A stretch of 64,000 nucleotides of DNA from Lachnospiraceae bacterium. Its GTDB lineage: Bacteria; Bacillota; Clostridia; Lachnospirales; Lachnospiraceae. A program made the position numbers and the translations under genes. How positions within the stretch are numbered: the stretch's first letter is position 1; each line of letters opens with the position of its first letter. The notes under the pieces were generated by a model. That model was not told the origin of the DNA, made no database searches, and was given only the letters and a program-made list of their open reading frames with translations. The DNA is taken from contig JAFZOW010000066.1 in assembly GCA_017552715.1 (NCBI GenBank), positions 48,585 to 112,584 on the forward strand, written 5' to 3'. This document shows, one piece after another, positions 35,699-42,533 of this stretch.

Positions 35699-37141
35699 AT
35701 GAGTGTAACGGGCTTTGCATTTTTCCGCTTTGTAGCGGTGCTTTTCCTTATATATTATATCGTACCCAAAAAGTTTCAGTGGCCGCTGCTCCTGCTGGGA
35801 AGCGGGTTCTTTTATTATTTCTGCGGACTGAATTCCTGCCTGCTGCTGGCAGGGGCCGTACTGCTCTCCTGGGGCACGGGACTGTTACTGGAGAAGATAA
35901 AGCACAAGGGCATACTCCTGGCCGGCATCAGCCTCATCTTTCTGTGCTGGCTGGTGTTTATGCGTCTGCCCTTCCGCATCCCCTTAAAATCCGTACTGAT
36001 CCCCGCGGGCCTTTCCTTCTTCGGCCTGCAATGCATAGGCTATTGTGTGGAAGTTTACCGGGGCAATGCAGCGGCGGAACGCAATCCCTTACGCTACGCC
36101 CTGTACATCTCCTTTTTCCCTCATGTGCTGCAGGGACCTTTTGCCGACTACAATAACTTAAAGAAACAGCTGGATGCCCCCCACGACTTCGATTATGAAC
36201 GCACGGTACAGGCCCTCTTCCGCATCGCCTACGGCCTGATGAAAAAGCTGGTGATAGCGGACCGGCTGAACATAGTGCTGGCCACACCCTTTTATACCGG
36301 CGAAGGCTACTACGGGGCCACGGTGCTGCTGATCCTTATCCTTTATGCCCTCCAGCTTTATGCCGATTTCTCCGGCTATATGGATATCGCACTGGGAGTG
36401 GCCAGACTCTTCGGCATCGAACTGACGGAAAACTTCGACGTACCTTACGCCTCCAAGTCCATGGCGGAGTTCTGGCGCCGCTGGCACCGCTCCCTGGGAC
36501 TGTATTTCCGTTCCTATGTCTTCTTCCCCATCCTGCGTTCCCGTCCCTGCACGGCACTGCAGAAGCATTTCAAAAAGAAGGGGAACAAATATCTGATGAA
36601 AGTCCTGCCCCTGACCATCGCCCTGGCGGTGAACTGGACTCTTATCGGCATCTGGCACGGGCTGCGCCCCACCTATATGGTATACGACTGGTTCTGCGGT
36701 GCCTTCATCATCCTGGCCGAGGTATTGAAGCCCCTTTACGACAGGATCAACAACAGTGCACCGAAGTTTTTCAAAAGCCGCTTCATGGACGGCGTACGGG
36801 TGGTCCGTACCTTCCTGCTGGTGGCTTTCAGCTTTGTCTTTTTCCGGCCGGAGACCCTCGAGACCAGCTTTACCCTGATCCGTAACCTGTTCTCGGCTCC
36901 GGGTGTATGGGAAGCGGCGCAGTTCATCTACATGAACATACTGGACCTCTTCCTGCTCATCGTTCCCGTGCTGGTCATGGGGATCACGGATATCTGCCGT
37001 TACAGGAATATCAACATCTGCGAAAAGCTGCACCGCCTGCCGCTGCCCCTGCGCTGGCTCATTTATATCTGCGGTGTGCTGCTGATCGTCATCTCCCGGG
37101 GAGACCGCGGGGAAGTGGGATTTGCTTATGCTGTCTTCTGA
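35699..37141 (+). CDS. MBOAT family O-acyltransferase
   Basis: A 480-residue multispanning membrane enzyme of the membrane-bound O-acyltransferase family (AlgI/DltB-like). Evidence: about ten hydrophobic helices, the cytoplasmic motif SMAEFWRRWHRSLGLYFRSYVFFPI and the catalytic His in IGIWHGLRP, as in this family. It moves an acyl group across the membrane for transfer to an extracellular glycan or polymer by a partner. The chosen ATG (35699) lies eight bases after the -10, so mRNA is probably leaderless; the earlier in-frame ATG at 35690 lies inside the -10. It overlaps the SGNH gene by 14 bases, and FkbH follows. Confidence 0.9.
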   Translation: MSVTGFAFFRFVAVLFLIYYIVPKKFQWPLLLLGSGFFYYFCGLNSCLLLAGAVLLSWGTGLLLEKIKHKGILLAGISLIFLCWLVFMRLPFRIPLKSVLIPAGLSFFGLQCIGYCVEVYRGNAAAERNPLRYALYISFFPHVLQGPFADYNNLKKQLDAPHDFDYERTVQALFRIAYGLMKKLVIADRLNIVLATPFYTGEGYYGATVLLILILYALQLYADFSGYMDIALGVARLFGIELTENFDVPYASKSMAEFWRRWHRSLGLYFRSYVFFPILRSRPCTALQKHFKKKGNKYLMKVLPLTIALAVNWTLIGIWHGLRPTYMVYDWFCGAFIILAEVLKPLYDRINNSAPKFFKSRFMDGVRVVRTFLLVAFSFVFFRPETLETSFTLIRNLFSAPGVWEAAQFIYMNILDLFLLIVPVLVMGITDICRYRNINICEKLHRLPLPLRWLIYICGVLLIVISRGDRGEVGFAYAVF

Positions 37142-38141
37142 AAAGAAAAACTGCATAAAGGGACTGCTGAAGCTGCTGATCCGGGGAGCTTTGCTTGCTC
37201 TGCTCTGCTATCTGGGGCACTGCCTGCTCTTCGACCTGCTCTGGCTGGAGCCCGATGCTCCCATCGCCTACGACATATCCTATGAGAAGGGCCTGCTTAA
37301 GCAGGTTCACGCCCTGCAGTCTAAGCGTGAAGATAATGTCATAATCTTCGGAGCCTCCTATGTCTCCTTCGGCATCGATGCTGCGGAAATGGAAAGTATA
37401 CTGGGCCAGCCGGTACAGACTCTGGGAGTTGAAGCCTCCATGGGCATACCCGTGCTCATCGACCTGCTGAAAAAAACTGCCCAGCCCGGTGATACTGTGA
37501 TCTATATGCTGGGAGAAGCCAATTCCAGCGCCGAGAATTCCATTGCCATCTGCGCCGCCCTGGAATCCGACAAGGAACTGCTCTACTCCTATATCGCCAG
37601 CCGGGACGGACTGAAGGATAAACGCAGTAATCTGATCTGGCGCAAGCTCTACGCTCTGACCATAGGCAAACCGGTGATCCGCATGGAGGCCCTGCTCTCC
37701 AAAAAGAAGCAGGTCTACTCCATCGACTCCTTCGATGAACGGGGCAACATGGTCGTGGACCGTCCCGGTCCTCTCGACACTCTGGTCATCCCTTTCGAAA
37801 AACTGGATATGGAGGATATCGAGCTGGAGACCATGGATAAGCTGAACCTCTTTATCGACTGGTGCGGGGCAAATGAAGTGAACTTCGTGGTCGCTTATGC
37901 CCCCTTTATGGAAGAAAGCCTGGATAACAGTTCCGAGGAACTGGACGCTTTCCATGAAGAGATCTCGGCCTACCTGCATGCGGATTTCATCGATAAGCCC
38001 CAGGATACACTCCTTCCTGCGGACCGTTTTTATAATCACCCGTCACATTTAAATTCCGTCGGTGCGAAGGAATACTCCCATGACCTGGCGGAAAGACTGA
38101 AAAAATACCGCGAGGAAAAGTCATGCGATTCATCGAATTGA
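37128..38141 (+). CDS. SGNH hydrolase-like acyltransferase partner of MBOAT
   Basis: 337 residues from ATG 37128. One N-terminal transmembrane helix anchors a large extracytoplasmic domain. The block I Ser lies in VIIFGASYVSFGID and a C-terminal FYNHPSHLNSVGAKEYS provides the His (and probably Asp of ADRFYNH), as in DltD/AlgX/PatB-like SGNH proteins. It should accept the acyl group from the MBOAT and attach it to a surface polymer. It overlaps the MBOAT gene by 14 bases and the FkbH gene by 19 bases, so all three are translationally coupled. Confidence 0.8.
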   Translation: MLSSEKKNCIKGLLKLLIRGALLALLCYLGHCLLFDLLWLEPDAPIAYDISYEKGLLKQVHALQSKREDNVIIFGASYVSFGIDAAEMESILGQPVQTLGVEASMGIPVLIDLLKKTAQPGDTVIYMLGEANSSAENSIAICAALESDKELLYSYIASRDGLKDKRSNLIWRKLYALTIGKPVIRMEALLSKKKQVYSIDSFDERGNMVVDRPGPLDTLVIPFEKLDMEDIELETMDKLNLFIDWCGANEVNFVVAYAPFMEESLDNSSEELDAFHEEISAYLHADFIDKPQDTLLPADRFYNHPSHLNSVGAKEYSHDLAERLKKYREEKSCDSSN

Positions 38142-39859
38142 AAAAACTGTCCCGTTCCGACGCATCTGCCCTGCCGGAGCTGCGCTGCGTACTTCTTGGA
38201 GACTGTGCCACACAGCATCTGGCCACGGCTCTTAAAGGTCAGGCTGTTGCGGAAGGACTGCGGCTGGAGCTGCTGGATACGGATTACGACCAGCTCAGGG
38301 CCCAGATCACCGATCCCGGCTCGGAGCTTTATGCCCATAAGCCGGAAGCCGTGATCCTGGCCTGCTGTACGGAACGGCTCTATGCGGCCTATCATGACAC
38401 TCCTGCGGCAGAGCGGGAAAGCTTTGCCGAGAATAAGCTCGCCGAACTCTGCGCTTACTGGGAACGGCTGCTTAGCGTCCCGGGCCTTCGTGTGCTGCAG
38501 TTCAGCTTTCCGGAGCTGGACGACGGGATCTACGGCGACCTGGCTGCCCAGATAAAGAGCTCCTTTCTTTACCAGCAGCGCCTGCTGAACTTAAAGCTTG
38601 CGGATGCCGCGGCAGAGCACGCCGGAGTATTCATCATCGATATTGCTGCTCTTCAGGGGCGAATCGGACGCAGGGCTCTTCATGATGAACGGCTCTACGC
38701 CAGCGCAAAGATCTCCTTCATGCCCGAAGCCCTGCCCTTTGTGGCGGAGAAAACGGTGGCCATGCTCCGTGCCCTGAAGGGTTATATCAAAAAATGCGTG
38801 GTGCTGGATCTGGACAACACCCTCTGGGGCGGTGTGGTAGGTGATGACGGCCTGGAAGGCATACAGATCGGGGAGCTTGGCAGCGGCCATGCTTTCTATG
38901 ACTTCCAGCTGTGGCTTAAGGAGCTGAAGGAACGTGGGATGCTTCTGGCCGTCTGTTCCAAGAATGACGAAGATAAGGCAAAAGAGCCTTTTGAAAAGCA
39001 CCCGGAGATGGTGCTGAAGCTGACGGATTTTGCGGTCTTTGTGGCCAACTGGGAGGACAAAGCCGGAAACATCCGCCATATACGGGAGCTGCTGGATCTG
39101 GGTCTGGACAGCTTTGTCTTCATCGATGACAATCCCTTCGAGCGGGAGCTGGTGCGCAGCATGCTGCCGGAGGTAACGGTGCCCGAGCTGCCGGAAGACC
39201 CGGCTTTGTATGTGGAATACCTCTCCTCCCTGAACCTTTTTGAGACCGCAAGCCACTCCGCTGCCGATGCCGCACGTACCGGCCAGTACCGGGCCGAAGC
39301 CGCCCGCCGCAGCACTCAGGCGGAATATGCCGATTACGATGATTATCTGAAAGCTCTGGAGATGCAGGCGGAATGTGCATCCTTTACGCCCTTCCATTAT
39401 CCCCGCATCGCCCAGCTTTCCCAGCGTTCCAACCAGTTCAACCTGCGCACGGTACGCTATACGGAAGAGGATATACGCCGGATCGCGGAAGATGAACAGT
39501 ACAGTACCATTTATTTCTGCTTAAAGGATAAATTCGGGGATCACGGACTCATCAGTGCCGTGATCATGAAAAGGGAAGGTGAAGATTTTTTCATCGATAC
39601 CTGGATCATGAGCTGCCGCGTGCTGAAGCGGGGCATGGAGGAATTCATCATCAACAAAGTGATGGAAGAAGCGGCAAAAGCCGGTGCCAAACGGGTCATC
39701 GGCGAGTACCTGCCCACGCCCAAGAACGGCATGGTAAAAGAGATCTATTCTAAGATGGGCTTTACCCCGGAAGGGGAAGGACGCTTTATCGCGGAATGTG
39801 CCGGCTTTACGGCGCGGAAATGCTATATCACTGCGACAGCTCCGGAAACGCAGGCTTAA
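38123..39859 (+). CDS. FkbH-like HAD-superfamily protein (acyl loading onto ACP)
   Basis: A 578-residue FkbH-type protein: an N-terminal SGNH/GDSL-like region (residues 1-220), the HAD core with VVLDLDNTLWGGVVGDDG (Asp229/231 of the catalytic pair), CSKNDEDKA, FIDDNPFERE, then a GNAT-like C-terminal region (HYPRIAQLSQRSNQFNLRT through YLPTPKNGMVKEIYSKMGF). FkbH enzymes of polyketide pathways dephosphorylate 1,3-bisphosphoglycerate and load glyceryl on an acyl carrier protein. An ACP gene (41107-41352) lies 1.2 kb away on the opposite strand. Inference: it makes a glyceryl- or similar hydroxyacyl-ACP used by the MBOAT. It ends seven bases from the convergent SDR gene. Confidence 0.9.
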   Translation: MRFIELKKLSRSDASALPELRCVLLGDCATQHLATALKGQAVAEGLRLELLDTDYDQLRAQITDPGSELYAHKPEAVILACCTERLYAAYHDTPAAERESFAENKLAELCAYWERLLSVPGLRVLQFSFPELDDGIYGDLAAQIKSSFLYQQRLLNLKLADAAAEHAGVFIIDIAALQGRIGRRALHDERLYASAKISFMPEALPFVAEKTVAMLRALKGYIKKCVVLDLDNTLWGGVVGDDGLEGIQIGELGSGHAFYDFQLWLKELKERGMLLAVCSKNDEDKAKEPFEKHPEMVLKLTDFAVFVANWEDKAGNIRHIRELLDLGLDSFVFIDDNPFERELVRSMLPEVTVPELPEDPALYVEYLSSLNLFETASHSAADAARTGQYRAEAARRSTQAEYADYDDYLKALEMQAECASFTPFHYPRIAQLSQRSNQFNLRTVRYTEEDIRRIAEDEQYSTIYFCLKDKFGDHGLISAVIMKREGEDFFIDTWIMSCRVLKRGMEEFIINKVMEEAAKAGAKRVIGEYLPTPKNGMVKEIYSKMGFTPEGEGRFIAECAGFTARKCYITATAPETQA

Positions 39860-39866
39860 AGAACGT

Positions 39867-40595
39867 TTATAACGCCACCCTGCGGATCACGCCGTTTTCC
39901 TTTATATTTTCTCCCAGGAGTTCATCCAGTACAGGCAGAAGATCCGCAGGGACAAGGAGTCTGCCCGCCGGGGCCTGTGCGATGTTCATCTCCCGTATCC
40001 GCGGGTCTATGGTATTTAAGAATTTTGTGTCCATCATCTCCGGCGCGATGCCGTTGATGTGAAGCTTTTCCGAGCCGTATTCGGCGGCTGCGGCTTTCAT
40101 GGCCCCCATCAGGGCATACTTTGCCACCACATAATCCGTCATATATTTCGGAGGCAGCTCATCCAGCACATAGCTGGTGAGCATCACCGCAACATTCCCG
40201 CCCGTCTTTTTCATCCCTGGCAGAAAAGCCCTGCAGATCAGCAGGAAGGCCTCGGCACCGACAGAGATGCCGGGCTTTAAACAGCCGCTTTCATATTCCT
40301 TTACACGCCGGTAAGCAAAGGGAGGGGCCGGCAGGAAAAGGATGCGGGAAGGTGTGCAGCCTTCGGCTTTCAGCTCTTCTATCATCCGCTCCGTTTCCGA
40401 AGGGTCCGAAAGATCTGCCCGAAAGGTATGGAGTTCCCTCTCCGGGCCGCCGGGAAAGGCTTCCCGGATCTTCTCGTCCGTGGTGAAATAATGTGAGAAT
40501 ACACGGACGTGTTCATTTTTATCCTGATCTTTATTCAGATGACGGAGATATTCCAGGCCCACATCAGATGAGGAGCCGATGATCAAAGCATCCAT
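39867..40595 (-). CDS. Short-chain dehydrogenase/reductase
   Basis: A 242-residue SDR. The cofactor loop is the short variant IIGSSSDVG near residue 5, LSDPSE marks the adenine-binding turn and the catalytic set is Ser in LTSYVLDE with YVVAKYA (Tyr and Lys of YxxxK). IAPEMMDTKFL follows. It is FabG-like in layout, so 3-ketoacyl-ACP reduction is plausible. It closes the minus-strand ACP-MaoC-SDR group, separated from MaoC by the 86-base palindromic element. Confidence 0.85.
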   Translation of the reverse strand: MDALIIGSSSDVGLEYLRHLNKDQDKNEHVRVFSHYFTTDEKIREAFPGGPERELHTFRADLSDPSETERMIEELKAEGCTPSRILFLPAPPFAYRRVKEYESGCLKPGISVGAEAFLLICRAFLPGMKKTGGNVAVMLTSYVLDELPPKYMTDYVVAKYALMGAMKAAAAEYGSEKLHINGIAPEMMDTKFLNTIDPRIREMNIAQAPAGRLLVPADLLPVLDELLGENIKENGVIRRVAL

Positions 40596-40614
40596 TATTA
40601 CTCCTTATGGTTTA

Positions 40615-40700
40615 CATCGCAAGGAATCCCCCCTCTGCGAGGGTCCCCCCTTGCGAATGTCCTAAGGGATCCTCCCGCTTACGCGGGCCCCTCCTTAGGA
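40615..40700. repeat. Two tandem nested palindromes
   Basis: Element 1 (40618-40655) has outer arms CGCAAGG/CCTTGCG around an inner CCCTC-TGC-GAGGG stem. Element 2 (40660-40700) has outer arms TCCTAAGG/CCTTAGGA around an inner CCCGC-TTAC-GCGGG stem. The architecture is the same, the sequences differ, so they look like REP-like elements. Element 2 encodes the last residues and stop of the MaoC gene. Confidence 0.75.
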
Positions 40701-41110
40701 CGTATACTTGCCCATATTTCGGCTGTTGAGACCTTTTTTCCTTCCTGGTTGCGTATCGTGGCGGTGATGCGTATGCGCTGAAAACCTTCGTGGCGTTCCT
40801 TTACGGTACCTTCCACGGTGAGGGTGTCTCCCACAAAGACCGGTGCACGGAAGCGGCTGTTCACCTCCTGCAGCAGGCAGCGCTCCCCTGGGAGATAAAC
40901 TCCCGCCAGGGTGGAATAAAAGGAAGCCGTGAGCATACCGTAGACCACCCGGTCCGGGAATCCGCTCTCTTTCGCATACTCCGCATCACAGTGCAGGGGA
41001 TTTTCGTCCCCGCTCATGCGCCGGAATGCTTCCAGCATCTCTTCCGTAACCGTCACATTAAAACTCTCGCTTACGCCTTCCTTCAGTTCTTCGAAGCTGT
41101 AATACTTCAT
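40679..41110 (-). CDS. MaoC-like (R)-specific enoyl hydratase / dehydratase
   Basis: A 143-residue single hot-dog protein. The hydratase dyad is Asp35 and His40 in RMSGDENPLHCD, followed by GFPDRVVYGMLTASFYSTLAG, the helix conserved in PhaJ/MaoC-type enzymes. It would interconvert enoyl- and (R)-3-hydroxyacyl thioesters, here probably on the ACP encoded next to it (four-base overlap with ACP gene). The last seven codons lie in a palindromic repeat, so the C-terminus RPKEGPA may have been remodelled by its insertion. Confidence 0.88.
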   Translation of the reverse strand: MKYYSFEELKEGVSESFNVTVTEEMLEAFRRMSGDENPLHCDAEYAKESGFPDRVVYGMLTASFYSTLAGVYLPGERCLLQEVNSRFRAPVFVGDTLTVEGTVKERHEGFQRIRITATIRNQEGKKVSTAEIWASIRPKEGPA

Positions 41111-41352
41111 TTTGTGGCGCTCGCTTCAATGATGGTGAGCATCTCGCCCACATCCTTCATACCCACCACGTCCTTCATCTGGAAACGGAAACCGAAGGCA
41201 CTCTCGATCTCGCTGATCAGGGTGATGTGCATCAGGCTGTCCCAGTCTTCGATATCATTGGCCGTAGTGCTTTCCGTCACTACGATATCATCATCCTCAA
41301 AGACCTCTTTAAAGATCTCGTTTACCTTTTCCAGGATCTCACTTCTGCTCAT
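41107..41352 (-). CDS. Acyl carrier protein
   Basis: An 81-residue ACP. The phosphopantetheine attachment site is Ser39 in IEDWDSLMHITLISEIE, and the acidic helices (FKEVFEDDDIVV) are typical. It is not the fatty acid synthesis acpP: no fab genes are nearby and it lies with MaoC (overlap of four bases) and SDR. It is a pathway-specific carrier, probably loaded by the convergent FkbH protein. It starts 49 bases after the phosphodiesterase stop. Confidence 0.92.
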   Translation of the reverse strand: MSRSEILEKVNEIFKEVFEDDDIVVTESTTANDIEDWDSLMHITLISEIESAFGFRFQMKDVVGMKDVGEMLTIIEASATK

Positions 41353-41401
41353 GTTCTTCCTCCCTATGTTTATGATGTTGCGGCCGGGGGCCGCTCAGCT
41401 C

Positions 41402-41881
41402 TTACAGAAAGCGGTTTTCACAGATGGAATCTTCTCCCTCCTTCAGCTCGATCACTCCGTAGCTGAAACGTCTGTTGGCCTGACGGGGATAGCACAGCGA
41501 ACCGGGATTCATGATCCATACTCCCTTCTCCCTGTGGACCTCCGGTACATGGGTGTGTCCGTAGAGAGCGATATCCGCACCGAAACCGGCGGCTTCGGAA
41601 CAGAGCTCCTCGGTATTGAAATTCACACCCAGCCGGTGCCCATGACAGGCAAAGATCTTATGCCCCTCCGCTTCCACCAGCTTATATTCCGGCAGCCCCC
41701 AGGAAAAATCCATATTGCCGCAAACGATATGACAGGGACAGCCCGCCATGACCTCCAGCATTCCCTCGTCACCGCAGATATCTCCGCAGTGGATCACCGC
41801 ATCCGGCTTGCCTTCCTTCTTTAAAACCGATTCAAACCTTCCCACATGCCCGTGGGTATCACTGATCACAAGGATCTTCAT
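41402..41881 (-). CDS. YfcE/MJ0936-type metallophosphodiesterase
   Basis: A 159-residue calcineurin-like phosphoesterase. All metal motifs are visible: SDTHGH, HCGDIC, GNMDF, ACHGHR and GHTHVP, ending in NPGSLCYPR. Small members hydrolyse phosphodiesters such as cyclic nucleotides or model substrates; the natural target is unknown. The start overlaps the RdgB gene stop by four bases, the pairing of these two being common in Clostridia. Confidence 0.93.
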   Translation of the reverse strand: MKILVISDTHGHVGRFESVLKKEGKPDAVIHCGDICGDEGMLEVMAGCPCHIVCGNMDFSWGLPEYKLVEAEGHKIFACHGHRLGVNFNTEELCSEAAGFGADIALYGHTHVPEVHREKGVWIMNPGSLCYPRQANRRFSYGVIELKEGEDSICENRFL

Positions 41882-42495
41882 AACAGCCCCTCCGAGACCA
41901 GTTTATCCCTCATGGCCCGCAGAGCTTTACCCCTGTGGCTGATGGCATTCTTCTGCTCCCGGCTCATCTCGGCGGTGGTGCAGCCGAATTCAGGCACATA
42001 GAAGAAGGGATCGTAGCCGAAGCCCTCGCTGCCCTTCATCTCCCTTGCGATGATGCCTTCCACGTTCTCCTGCACCGTCATATCCTCATGCCCCGGGACT
42101 ACAGCAGCTATGGCACAGGTAAAGCGTGCCGTACGTTTTTCATCCGGAAGCCCCTTCATATCCCCGATGATGTCCTGCATGGCCTGCGGATAAGTACGAT
42201 CCCCCAGCCAGCGGTGGGACTGCACTCCGGGCATGCCGCCCATGGCGTCGATACACAAGCCGGAATCATCCGCCAGCACATAGGCCTCCGCATACTCCGG
42301 CTTATCCTTTAAGTATTCTGCCACGGCCCTTGCTTTGATCAGGGCATTGTCCCTGAAACTCTCTCCGTTCTCCTCGATATCCTCCTGAAAGCCCGTCTCA
42401 CTCATGGCCTTCAGTTCCACATCAAGGCCTGCAAGGATCTCGCGTATCTCCACCAGCTTATCTTTGTTCCCCGTCGCAAATATGATGGTTTTCAT
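41878..42495 (-). CDS. rdgB: RdgB/HAM1 non-canonical purine NTP pyrophosphatase
   Basis: A 205-residue ITPase family enzyme that removes dITP/XTP from nucleotide pools. Signature elements are FATGNKDKLVEIREIL at the N-terminus, ETGFQEDIEENGESFRDNALIKA, VLADDSGLCIDAMGG, SEGFGYDPFFYVPE and MSREQKNAISHRGKAL. It overlaps the phosphodiesterase gene by four bases and follows the C11 protease gene by 38 bases. Length and motifs are standard. Confidence 0.96.
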   Translation of the reverse strand: MKTIIFATGNKDKLVEIREILAGLDVELKAMSETGFQEDIEENGESFRDNALIKARAVAEYLKDKPEYAEAYVLADDSGLCIDAMGGMPGVQSHRWLGDRTYPQAMQDIIGDMKGLPDEKRTARFTCAIAAVVPGHEDMTVQENVEGIIAREMKGSEGFGYDPFFYVPEFGCTTAEMSREQKNAISHRGKALRAMRDKLVSEGLL

Positions 42496-42533
42496 TCTTC
42501 TCCTTACTCTGTCCTGTCCAAGGATCCACGGGA

